Source of the DNA: UBA6522 sp963664945
Lineage (GTDB): Bacteria > Pseudomonadota > Gammaproteobacteria > Steroidobacterales > Rariloculaceae
Assembly (NCBI GenBank): GCA_963664945.1
Contig: OY761822.1
Coordinates: forward strand, 1,178,001-1,242,000
DNA length: 64,000 nt
Direction of reading: 5' to 3'
Under the pieces are notes generated by a model, which saw only the letters and a list, made by a program, of their open reading frames with translations, was not told where the DNA came from and made no database searches. How positions within the stretch are numbered: position 1 is the first letter of the stretch; each line of letters opens with the position of its first letter. The translations under genes were made by a program, and so were the position numbers. Shown piece after piece: positions 43,506-51,604 of this stretch.

Positions 43506-44987
43506 ATGCGCCTGCCGGGGGGCACGGCCGATACTGCCACGATGAGCATTACACGTGGAGCGGTCCGTGCGACTCCCCGGGCCGTTCTTCGGGCCGCCCC
43601 CAACCCCAGCACCGACGGAAGCTACACCGTGTCCGGCACAATGAATGCAACCGCTCCCAACAGCCACCTCAAGTACCAAATGATCGAGACCGGACCGGGC
43701 AGTGCCAGAAACACATTCAGCGTCGCCGACCCGAACGTCGCCGAGCTCGCCGCCGCGCAAACCTGGCCCTTGTCCACGCAACTGAAGGTCGCGCTCGAGG
43801 ACGTCAATGTGGACGGCGTGTGGGATGCGTTCGTGACCGGCGTCTCGGGCACAAGCGGCTTTGCCGGCGCGGTGGATCAGATCGTGGTGAGCCCGGCCAC
43901 GGCCGGCGCAAAGCCCACCGGGCTCGTGGCGGTCGACGACGACCTGAAGAGCTTCATCGATTCGGTGATGGCCTGGTACCGGGATTTGGATCACTTCGAC
44001 ACGACAGTTACCGTGACCACGCGCGTCCTCGATGGAACGACCAGTCTGCGACAACTTCTCAACGTCCATTTGGAAGATTGCAACGACGAGTGGGGCAGTT
44101 GTTACATTTGGCGGGGGAAACTGGCAGACTACTATGGCGGCACGGCCGCATGCGTCATCGCCTTGGCATCGAGCGGAATCATTACCAATAACACGCAAGG
44201 ACAACGGGTATCGAGGGTTCACGTGTGCGAAACAGTGGGGTGGAGCTTCTTTGGCGTCGCTCAGGTAGGACATACCATCGTGGATTTCGGCAGCGTATCG
44301 GAAGGAGCCGTCGAACATGTGGCCGACTTTGTCAACATTTGGGAAGCCGGAGAATCCGATCACGAGCCAGAGGACTTGGCGGACGTGCTGGAGAGTATTC
44401 TGGAAATCATGATCGGAGGTGACCTGGACGAGAGATTAGACGAGGTTCAACAGAGCTTGTTAAACCTCCACGCCTTGTTCGGAGCGCAGGGAAGAGGCAC
44501 TGTCGACATCCCAGCCAACAGTGTGATCGTTACCAGGCGGCGCGTTGTAGAGACAGATTCTGAATGGAAGATAAATGGTCTGAATTGGCACGCGGCCCTG
44601 GAGTGGACGGTATTCGATTCGGAGGATCGCACATGGCTTTCAGGGAATCCGACCATCGCCGCTTACCAACGATCAGGCATGCTCAAGAGCGAGAGGAATC
44701 ATCCCAGCGAGAGAAATAATCTGTATTCCGGGACAGTATCCGCGACCGGCCTGCCTAGCACCGTGTCCATCTGGCTGGCTCTGTCAAGAGCTGATCGAAA
44801 ATATTGCGACTCGCTTGACTATCGTTGGCCTTGGGAGCGACTTGCAACCGATGAGTACAACTCGAACGGGTTCGCAGCTGGAATTATTGGCACCATCAAT
44901 GGCATGACCGATGCTCCCATTGGCACCTATCTGTTTGGCCAAAATCCCGTTCCGGCAATCGAATTTCGACGGGAAATGTGCAATTGA
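43506..44987 (+). CDS. Putative effector (polymorphic-toxin-like) protein, probably 5'-truncated
   Basis: The 493-residue frame starts in the corrupted copy of the small Trp-rich gene, so its first about 32 residues are probably junk. From PNPSTDGSYTVSG it resembles a fragment of a fibronectin-type repeat, followed by a DVNVDGVWDAFVTGV segment as in large secreted proteins. The last 270 residues (from VHVCETVGWSFFGVAQVGHT) are repeated in the gene at 45806. The C-terminal domain has NWHAALEWT, SERNHPSERNN and EYNSNGFAAGII, and its conserved His and Asn-Ser-Asn are possible catalytic residues. It is followed, with a 10-nt overlap, by a small membrane protein, as in toxin-immunity pairs. Confidence 0.55.
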   Translation: MRLPGGTADTATMSITRGAVRATPRAVLRAAPNPSTDGSYTVSGTMNATAPNSHLKYQMIETGPGSARNTFSVADPNVAELAAAQTWPLSTQLKVALEDVNVDGVWDAFVTGVSGTSGFAGAVDQIVVSPATAGAKPTGLVAVDDDLKSFIDSVMAWYRDLDHFDTTVTVTTRVLDGTTSLRQLLNVHLEDCNDEWGSCYIWRGKLADYYGGTAACVIALASSGIITNNTQGQRVSRVHVCETVGWSFFGVAQVGHTIVDFGSVSEGAVEHVADFVNIWEAGESDHEPEDLADVLESILEIMIGGDLDERLDEVQQSLLNLHALFGAQGRGTVDIPANSVIVTRRRVVETDSEWKINGLNWHAALEWTVFDSEDRTWLSGNPTIAAYQRSGMLKSERNHPSERNNLYSGTVSATGLPSTVSIWLALSRADRKYCDSLDYRWPWERLATDEYNSNGFAAGIIGTINGMTDAPIGTYLFGQNPVPAIEFRREMCN

Positions 44988-45376
44988 CTAACCCAGTGCA
45001 CTGCAAAAATGGACTTTTGAGATTCTTGGTACGATCAATATGTTCATCATGGCACACAACGTGGACTGGTTGTGTGATCGTTGGAATAGCATATTTCTTT
45101 TTGAACAAGAGTACCATCCTGAATGTTTCCATTGCGTTTCTGGTGATTGGGACATTTGGTATGTCAGGAGTTCCAAGTGAGTGGGTTTGGCTTCGGGCGC
45201 TAAGTGTTCTGCCCTTTATCGCTGCGTACATGGCTGCTTTCGCTCTTCCAGCATGGGCTATGGTATGGCTGCTTCGGAAATTCGTCCCGGATCGAATTGT
45301 TTCAATCTTGGTTGTGGCGTGGTTGGCATGCTACATGTATTTGTTCATGATTGGTCCTGAACTTGAAGGCTTCTGA
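44978..45376 (+). CDS. Small multi-spanning membrane protein, candidate immunity protein 1
   Basis: This 132-residue protein has about four hydrophobic segments (VIVGIAYFFLN, NVSIAFLVIGTFGM, VLPFIAAYMAAFALPAWAMV, IVSILVVAWLACYMYLFMIG). The GTG at 44978 lies inside the upstream gene, which suggests coupled translation. Its C-terminal half aligns by eye with the protein at 46629 (shared AFALPA, a basic KF.P or KRFAP, and a final L-x-G). Low GC is apparent. Pairing with a putative effector suggests an immunity role, by inference. Confidence 0.6.
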   Translation: MQLTNPVHCKNGLLRFLVRSICSSWHTTWTGCVIVGIAYFFLNKSTILNVSIAFLVIGTFGMSGVPSEWVWLRALSVLPFIAAYMAAFALPAWAMVWLLRKFVPDRIVSILVVAWLACYMYLFMIGPELEGF

Positions 45377-45663
45377 TCCGGGTTACGGTAAAGATCGTAT
45401 CGAGGGACGCCAGCGGTGAACTGGAAGTGGACTAACTCTACAGGGAGTACCCGATGATCGGTACCAGGCATGCGTGCAAACGAGACTGTTCTGGACTTTC
45501 TTCGGCTGGAAGCTTGCGCCGTAGAAAACTTTCATGGGACAGCACCTCACTTGACGCTGTTTTTCGGGGAAATATGGGACATCGCCACAATTTCAGCGTG
45601 ATGGACAAAATACTGGATCTGATTTTCCACCTTGGACAATCGAAAACGTCCTACTGTGCAGGC

Positions 45664-45762
45664 TCCTGCATTATTGGGATCGATTTGGCGAAACACTGTT
45701 TTCAGCTGCACGGCGCGGCGGCAGAAAGGTCAGTATGGTTTCGCGAACAGTTGATGCGGAAT
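45664..45762 (+). mobile_element. Remnant of an IS110-family transposase N-terminus
   Basis: The frame reads CIIGIDLAKHCFQLHGAAAE, then RSVWFREQLMR. This matches the start of IS110-type DEDD transposases, where 'IGIDLAK..FQLHG' holds the first catalytic Asp. The similarity stops at about 45752, exactly where homology to the upstream effector gene begins. No other part of the element is present. Confidence 0.65.
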
Positions 45763-45805
45763 CATTCCCAGAAACACGCAAGGACAACGGGTATCGAGGG
45801 TTCGC

Positions 45806-46600
45806 GTGTGCGAAACAGTGGGGTGGAGCTTCTTTGGCGTCGCTCAGGTAGGGCATACCATCGTGGATTTCGGCAGCGTATCGGATGGAGCCGTCGAACA
45901 TGTGGCCGATTTTGTCAACATATGGGAGACTGGAGAACCCGATCACGAGCCAGAGGATCTGGCGGACGTGCTGGAGGATGTGCTGGGAATTACGATTGGC
46001 GGTTACGACTTCAGCGATACCAGTCATGAGGACTTGGATGAGTCAACTGAACAACGAATTTTTGAGGTCCATCAAAGCTTGCTCAATATGCATGCCTTGT
46101 TCGGTCTGGCGGGGCGAAGGTACGCAGACGACTATAGCGCCGGCAACGCGATCGTGACCAAGAGGCGTGTTGGAGGTCTTGGCTGGTTAGAAACCGATTG
46201 GGCATGGCACGTCGCCCTGGAGTGGACGGCGTTGATGGCCGTAAACCCGACTATCGCCGCCTACCAGCGGGGAATGCTTCAACTCAAGAGTGAACGAAAT
46301 CATCCCAGCGAGAGAAATAATCTATTCGCAGGGATAGTACCCTCCACTGACCCGTCGATATCTGCGTTCATGTGGTTGGCGCTGGTGGAGTCGGATCGAA
46401 AATACCGTTCTTGCCCAGCGTTGGGTTATGCACTTTCTCGGGGGGACACCAATGTAGGCAAGTACAACTCCAATGGATTCATTGCCGGGATCATCGACTC
46501 CATTGGTGCCACGACCAACGCACCACTAGGTTCCTACTATCTCGGGAATGTTCCCGTACCTTCAAGACACTTTGAATCATACTGTCCGGCTTCGGATTGA
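45806..46600 (+). CDS. Orphan paralogue of the effector C-terminal region
   Basis: This 264-residue protein with a GTG start has no N-terminal partner. It repeats the last 270 residues of the gene at 43506. Identity is near-complete over the first about 75 residues (GWSFFGVAQVGHTIVDFGSV, EHVADFVNIWE), then divergence increases while HVALEWT, SERNHPSERNN and KYNSNGFIAGII persist. DNA similarity starts upstream at about 45753, right after the IS110 remnant. A small membrane-protein gene follows. This is the layout of an orphan toxin module; whether it is translated is uncertain. Confidence 0.55.
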   Translation: MCETVGWSFFGVAQVGHTIVDFGSVSDGAVEHVADFVNIWETGEPDHEPEDLADVLEDVLGITIGGYDFSDTSHEDLDESTEQRIFEVHQSLLNMHALFGLAGRRYADDYSAGNAIVTKRRVGGLGWLETDWAWHVALEWTALMAVNPTIAAYQRGMLQLKSERNHPSERNNLFAGIVPSTDPSISAFMWLALVESDRKYRSCPALGYALSRGDTNVGKYNSNGFIAGIIDSIGATTNAPLGSYYLGNVPVPSRHFESYCPASD

Positions 46601-46628
46601 TACAAATTGAATCGCGGCATTGGAAGCA

Positions 46629-47003
46629 ATGAGGCTAAAGCTTGATAATCCGAAAATGGTGTTAATACTCGCTTGTCTCATCGTTTCGGTGGTAGTAAGT
46701 GCGGCCTTTTACTTTCCAATAATTCCTGCTAGAAGAGGCACATTGGTACAATTTGCATTCTTAATGATCTCAAATCACCCTTTGCACTGGCTTGGGATTA
46801 TAGGCTCTTCGTCTGTCTGGGTTGTACCAATCGAATTCTTGAGCAACACGTCACTCGTCACGTTTGCGTTTGCATTGCCTGCGATTGTAGTGCTGTTCTG
46901 CGGCAAGAGGTTCGCTCCGAACTGGTTAACCATCACGCTGATCGTCGTTTGGTGCGGATTTTTCTTTTGGGCTTACTTCGGTACTCCGCTTATCGATGGC
47001 TAG
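46629..47003 (+). CDS. Small membrane protein, candidate immunity protein 2
   Basis: The 124-residue frame from the ATG at 46629 has about three to four hydrophobic segments (LILACLIVSVVVSAAFYF, LGIIGSSSVWVVPIEF, LVTFAFALPAIVVLF, ITLIVVWCGFFFWAYFG). It resembles the protein at 44978 in its second half, including the conserved basic patch GKRFAPNW and the LI-D-G end. It follows the orphan effector paralogue by 28 bp. Its A/T-rich codons differ from the surroundings. Confidence 0.6.
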   Translation: MRLKLDNPKMVLILACLIVSVVVSAAFYFPIIPARRGTLVQFAFLMISNHPLHWLGIIGSSSVWVVPIEFLSNTSLVTFAFALPAIVVLFCGKRFAPNWLTITLIVVWCGFFFWAYFGTPLIDG

Positions 47004-47154
47004 ATCGCATTTTATCAAACCCGCAGCTCGCCAGGCGGACTTTTTCCACCGACGCTTGGGTTTGGATGAGCGATGGAGCTGGGGTATCGGCTGGGTGGAT
47101 GAGAACGACTGGCGCGCCGCAATGGAGCGCACTTTCTTGACTTCGACGGTTTGA
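46996..47154 (+). CDS. Possible small open frame (52 residues)
   Basis: The ATG overlaps the end of the membrane protein gene. The peptide contains DERWSWGIGWVDENDWRAAM and ERTF, which looks protein-like but matches nothing I know. It may be the end of another displaced module. Confidence 0.25.
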   Translation: MARSHFIKPAARQADFFHRRLGLDERWSWGIGWVDENDWRAAMERTFLTSTV

Positions 47155-47504
47155 GCCCTTAACCATCGGTACAGATTTCATTGTTCTGCAAACCGCGATG
47201 GTCAAGGATTTCAGCGGAGTGTCAGACGGAGCCGTCGAACATGTGGCCGATTTTGTCAACATATGGGAAGCCGGTGCTACCCGGGCACCTCTGTACTTGG
47301 TTCACCGTCCTGCGCCACATGCGGGTTGTGCACTTGAACGCCTTCCCCGAATGCCACCGACCGATGGCGGGTTTGCCCGATCTTGCGGTCAATTGTGGAC
47401 CGGCCGTTCGCGGAATCCCGGGTGTTCAGATCTATTGCTACCATTCTTCCACGACGGATACAATTGGGTCGAATACGCCATGCTGAACCAATCGGAGAAG
47501 GCCG
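47155..47504 (+). pseudogene. Third, orphan fragment of the effector module in a decayed region
   Basis: Positions about 47213-47272 repeat the conserved block (GGAGCCGTCGAACATGTGGC, then CGATTTTGTCAACATATGGG), giving GAVEHVADFVNIWEAG. Homology then stops, and the remaining sequence to 47500 is not convincingly coding in any frame. It shows that at least one more cassette was here or was partly captured. Confidence 0.6.
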
Positions 47505-47927
47505 ATGTCACTCAATACCTATCTCTTTTTCGACGGCAATTGCCGTGACGCGTTCGAGTTGTATCGCTCGGTGTTCGGCGGCGAGTTTCGGGAACTTGAG
47601 ACCTATGGCGACGGGCCGCCGGAGGTGACGGTGCCCGAGTCGGAGAAGGACCGCATCATGCATGTCTCCCTGCCCGTCGGATCGAGTGTGCTGATGGGAA
47701 GCGACACCGCCTCGGGGCACGGCCGGCCGCCGGTTCAGGGCACCAACTTCGCGATATCCGTCGGCGGAGAGAGCAAGGAGCATTGCGATGAGGTTTTCGC
47801 GAAGCTGTCGGAGGGCGGCGCGGTGGAGATGCCGCTGCAGGAAACCTTCTGGGGCGCCTATTTCGGTAGCTGGACCGATCGGTTCGGCGTCGGGTGGATG
47901 ATCAACCACCAGCTTCCGCAGGAGTAG
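47505..47927 (+). CDS. VOC-family (PhnB/glyoxalase-like) protein
   Basis: The 140-residue protein of the vicinal-oxygen-chelate fold begins LNTYLFFDGNCRDAFELYRS and contains HVSLPVGSSVLMGSD, FAISVGGESKEHCDEVFAKL, and the end WGAYFGSWTDRFGVGWMINH. This is the PhnB / 3-demethylubiquinone-methyltransferase-like subgroup with unknown substrates. It marks the return to normal high-GC sequence after the accessory zone. Confidence 0.9.
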   Translation: MSLNTYLFFDGNCRDAFELYRSVFGGEFRELETYGDGPPEVTVPESEKDRIMHVSLPVGSSVLMGSDTASGHGRPPVQGTNFAISVGGESKEHCDEVFAKLSEGGAVEMPLQETFWGAYFGSWTDRFGVGWMINHQLPQE

Positions 47928-48009
47928 CGCCCGTCGCCAGGGCGTGTGGAACCAGGCTTGAAACCCGCCTGCCCCGGTCCGGGCACAGCCGTCGCCGATG
48001 CGTGTGGAA

Positions 48010-49212
48010 TCAGGTCGAGTCCGACTCGCGTTCGTGGAGAATCCGCGAAGTTTCGGGTACGAGGAACAGCAGCACCAGGCCACCGACGACACCAAGGGCG
48101 CCGGCGAACAGGCTGGCTGCCGCCAGGCTGAACAGTTCCACCAGCAGCCCCGCCAGCAGCGGACCGCCGACCCAGCCGACGTCGCCGATGAGCCGCCACA
48201 CGCCCAGGAACTGTCCGCGCTGGCCGGGGGGCGAGAGATCCATGCCGATGATCATCACCAGGCCGGTGCTCAGGCCGTTGCCCACACCCAGCATCAGCGC
48301 GGTCGCCAGCAGAGTCCAGAATCCCTGAACGAACGGCAGCATGGCCAGGCCGACGACAAAGCCGACGATGCTCGGAACGCCGGTCCACTTGCGGCCCCGG
48401 CGGTCCATGGCGATGCCCACCGGGTAGGATAGCGACACATCCACCAACGCGGCGAGGGAGTAGATCAACCCGATGGTGGCGGGCTCCAGGCCAACCAGCA
48501 CGCCGAACAGCGGCACCAGAAGCTGACGCGAGGCACGCATGATCTGAAACACCATCGCAACCGATCCCGCGGTAGCGAATACCCTTCGGTTGTCCGAAAA
48601 AATTCGGCCGATGGTCTTGAGGTGCCCCGATCGTGCCGGCGAGTCAGGGCGGACGTCGGCGGTATAGACGAGCGAGATCAGAAAGGCGATCCCACAGAAG
48701 GCAGCGGCGCACAGGTAGGCCGCCGGGTAGCCGAGGGACTGGGCAACGATTCCGCCCGCCAGCGGGCCCACCAGCGCACCCAGGCGCTGGATCCCCGCAT
48801 TCACGGCGGTGGCCTGCCCGCGCAGTTCGGGCGGGCAGCTATGGGTGATGTAGGTCAGCCAGCCCAGGAACCAGGCCGCATGGCCCGCACCAAGGGGGAC
48901 CGCGAGCAGGGCGATCATCCACTGCTCGGTGGCGACCGCCATCCCGAACATTGAAGCCGCCAGCAGCACGAAACCGCCCAGCAGCACCGACTTGTCGCCG
49001 AAGCGTCCCACCAGCAGTCCGGCCGGCACGTCGAAGACCAGGACCCCGACGCCCCTGAGCGCCATCACCAGGGCGGCGAAGGCCGCGCTGCCGCTGACCT
49101 GCAGTGCGTACAGCGGCAGCAGCAGCAGCATCGCCTGGTTGGCGATCGCCGTGAACGCCGACGGCAGATAGACCGGGATCAGCAGTCGGTCATATGGAGC
49201 GGGCAGACGCAC
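48010..49212 (-). CDS. MFS transporter
   Basis: Major-facilitator protein of 400 residues with about twelve helices. The family loop between helices 2 and 3 reads VPAGLLVGRFGDKSVLLGG, and the equivalent in the second half is YPVGIAMDRRGRKWTG. It most resembles drug-efflux-type exporters. The substrate cannot be inferred. It is 47 bp downstream of the aminotransferase gene on the same strand. Confidence 0.9.
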   Translation of the reverse strand: MRLPAPYDRLLIPVYLPSAFTAIANQAMLLLLPLYALQVSGSAAFAALVMALRGVGVLVFDVPAGLLVGRFGDKSVLLGGFVLLAASMFGMAVATEQWMIALLAVPLGAGHAAWFLGWLTYITHSCPPELRGQATAVNAGIQRLGALVGPLAGGIVAQSLGYPAAYLCAAAFCGIAFLISLVYTADVRPDSPARSGHLKTIGRIFSDNRRVFATAGSVAMVFQIMRASRQLLVPLFGVLVGLEPATIGLIYSLAALVDVSLSYPVGIAMDRRGRKWTGVPSIVGFVVGLAMLPFVQGFWTLLATALMLGVGNGLSTGLVMIIGMDLSPPGQRGQFLGVWRLIGDVGWVGGPLLAGLLVELFSLAAASLFAGALGVVGGLVLLFLVPETSRILHERESDST

Positions 49213-49259
49213 GGCCAGCCGTCACCGAGCCGAACGTCCGCGCCGCGCAGCGCCACTTC

Positions 49260-50459
49260 CTATTGCAGCACCGCGATGATGGAGTCGGCGACATAGTCCA
49301 TGTTGGACGAGTTGAGCCCGGCGAAATTGATCCGGCTCGATTCCACCATGTAGACGTGAAACTCCTCCCGCAGGCGAATGACCTGTTCGCGGGAGAGTCC
49401 CAGGAAGGAGAACATGCCCCGTTCCCGGGCGATGAATGAAAAGTCCGCCGGTGCGCCGCGTTCGGCGAGTTTCTCCGCGAAAGTGCGTCGCAGGCGATCG
49501 AGCCGACCGCGCATGCCGCCCAGTTCGTCCAGCCACAGTGCGGTCAACTCCTCGTCTTGCAGGATGCAACCGACGATGGCGGCGCCGTGGTCCGGCGGCA
49601 TCGAATAGATTCCCCGACCCATCTGCGCCAGGTTGGTCCGGGTGGTCGTGGCCTGGCCGGCGTCCCGGGAGACAATGCTTGCAAGGCCCACCCGCTCCCG
49701 GTAGAGGCCGAGATTTTTCGAGCAGGACGCGGCCACCAGGAGCTCGTCGACCCGCTCGGCCATGACGCGCGCGCCGCAGGCGTCCTTCTCAAGAGTCTCG
49801 GCGAGACCCTGATAGGCGAGATCCACGAACGGCACAACGCCGCGGTCGGCGAACAGGTCCGCAAGTGCGTCCCATTGTCCACGGGAGAGGTCCGCGCCGC
49901 ACGGGTTGTGGCAGCAGCCGTGAAGCAGGACCAGGTCGTCGGGGCCCAGCTTCGAAAACGTACCGATCATGCGCTCGAAGTCGATGCGATGGCGGTCGAA
50001 GTCATAGTAGGGATAGTGCTCGAGCGTAAGCCCCGCAAGCCGGAGCAGGGGCAGATGGTTGGGCCAGGACGGTTTGCTCAGCCAAACGGTGGCTGCGGGC
50101 CTGGCGCGGGCGACGACATGGCCCAATACGCTCAGACCGCCGCTGCCGCCGGGGGTCTGGACAGACGAAATGCGGCTTGCCTCGAGCGCCGGGTGACCCG
50201 CGCCGTAAAGCAGCGTCTCCATGGCCTGGATGAAGCCGGCATTTCCCGCGATGCCGACGTAGCTCTTGGTGTCCTGTGCCGCGATGATGCGGCGTTCGGC
50301 TCGCTTCACGCATTCCAGCACCGGTGTGTGTCCGGCCTCGTCCTGGAACACGCCCACGCTCAGGTCGACCTTGGTGGCGGCCGGGTCGGCGCGAAACATC
50401 CCCATGATGCCGATGATGGCGTCAGGGGGCTGGAGTTGCAGATTTTCGAACACGGTCAA
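49260..50459 (-). CDS. Aspartate/aromatic aminotransferase
   Basis: PLP enzyme of aminotransferase class I (AspC/TyrB group), 399 residues. It shows DLSVGVFQDEAGHTPVLECV, KSYVGIAGNAGF, the LHGCCHNPCGAD block and FVDLAYQGLAETLEKD. The PLP lysine is in AASCSKNLGLYRERVG near 247, followed by the substrate arginine in SSRINFAGL. It swaps amino groups between aspartate or aromatic amino acids and 2-oxoglutarate. It is preceded by a Bug-type binding protein gene with a gap of only 29 nt, so the two may be co-transcribed. Confidence 0.92.
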   Translation of the reverse strand: MTVFENLQLQPPDAIIGIMGMFRADPAATKVDLSVGVFQDEAGHTPVLECVKRAERRIIAAQDTKSYVGIAGNAGFIQAMETLLYGAGHPALEASRISSVQTPGGSGGLSVLGHVVARARPAATVWLSKPSWPNHLPLLRLAGLTLEHYPYYDFDRHRIDFERMIGTFSKLGPDDLVLLHGCCHNPCGADLSRGQWDALADLFADRGVVPFVDLAYQGLAETLEKDACGARVMAERVDELLVAASCSKNLGLYRERVGLASIVSRDAGQATTTRTNLAQMGRGIYSMPPDHGAAIVGCILQDEELTALWLDELGGMRGRLDRLRRTFAEKLAERGAPADFSFIARERGMFSFLGLSREQVIRLREEFHVYMVESSRINFAGLNSSNMDYVADSIIAVLQ

Positions 50460-50488
50460 TCCTTATGGTTGGGCAGGCTCCTGGGAGC

Positions 50489-51565
50489 CTATCGCGCGTA
50501 ACGTTCCAGCAATGCGCGCACGTCTTCCGGCGGGTTGGTCATTTCGCGAATCACCCTGGCGCCTTCGGTGTGCTCGATCAGCGGCATGCCGACCCCGAAC
50601 ATCCGCTGCTCGGCCGTGCGAAACGCCTCGTCGTTCGTGGTGGCGACAAAGCTCTCGCGGAGGACTCGGACCGCCTCTTCCGGCGGGTCGGGCGGCAGGA
50701 ACGCCGCATGACCAAAGGTGTTGATCGTCGGCTGCAGCCACTTGTAGATCTCGAACATCTCGCCTGAAGGCGGTTCGCCCATCAGTCGCTCGTAAACCTC
50801 TACGAATGTGGGGATACCGGCGGCGGCGGGTTCCGGCAATATGTTTCCATCCCGGTCCACCTGGGGGTTGTGCCAAAGCGCGAGCGCCTCTCCGGTGGAG
50901 ACCAGCGGCTCTTCGATGGAAAAGCGGTACAGGGTCAGCCCGGCGGTCTGCATGTCGATCTCGCCCCGGCGCACGGCGTTGAAGACGTCGTTGGCGCCGG
51001 GAAAACCCGTGATATACGCGTAGTCCACGTCCAGCATGTCCAACGCCATCCGCCCCAGGATGTCGTAGTGGTGGGCCGGATTCTGGCCGCCGTACTTCAG
51101 TCCTTCCACGGTGAGAAGTTCCTGGGGTGCCGCCACGGCATCGCTGCGCACATACACCATGTTCGGGCTCTTGAGACCGCCGATCAGCGGCATCTGCGAA
51201 AAGTCGGCTCGTAAACCCGGCAAGCCGAGAATCTCCGCCGTCCCCGAGAATGGCGAGAACAGCAGCGTGTAGCCGTCGGAATCGGCAAGCTCGTACCCGA
51301 AATTCCAGACCCGCGTGCCGCCGCCGCCGGGAATGTTGCGCACGACCATGGTGGGCCGGCCCGGGATGTGTTCCCGCCAATGCTGGATGAACGTGCGGAT
51401 CGCCAGGTCCGTTCCGGAACCCGGACCGCGGCCGATATAGACAGTGATCGTCTCGCCGTCGTAGAAGTCCCCCTCCGCCGCGAACGCGTTCGCGCCCGCC
51501 AGCAAGCCGGCTGCGCAGAGGAGGAGGGCTGATACCCGTCCGGGGACACCTGGATTGCTCTTCAT
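50489..51565 (-). CDS. Bug/TctC-like tripartite tricarboxylate-type solute-binding protein
   Basis: Periplasmic receptor of 358 residues with a signal peptide (ALLLCAAGLLAGANAFAAEG). The binding fold has ITVYIGRGPGSGTDLAIRTF, MVVRNIPGGGGTRVWNFGY and a PLIGGLKSPNMVYVR segment, characteristic of Bug (TctC) proteins for carboxylates. No TctAB permease is near, which is common for these receptors. It is divergent from a DUF6152 gene 39 bp away. Confidence 0.85.
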   Translation of the reverse strand: MKSNPGVPGRVSALLLCAAGLLAGANAFAAEGDFYDGETITVYIGRGPGSGTDLAIRTFIQHWREHIPGRPTMVVRNIPGGGGTRVWNFGYELADSDGYTLLFSPFSGTAEILGLPGLRADFSQMPLIGGLKSPNMVYVRSDAVAAPQELLTVEGLKYGGQNPAHHYDILGRMALDMLDVDYAYITGFPGANDVFNAVRRGEIDMQTAGLTLYRFSIEEPLVSTGEALALWHNPQVDRDGNILPEPAAAGIPTFVEVYERLMGEPPSGEMFEIYKWLQPTINTFGHAAFLPPDPPEEAVRVLRESFVATTNDEAFRTAEQRMFGVGMPLIEHTEGARVIREMTNPPEDVRALLERYAR

Positions 51566-51604
51566 GGCAACGCGACTTTATCATCGGGGCAGGCACAGGG
51601 GAAA

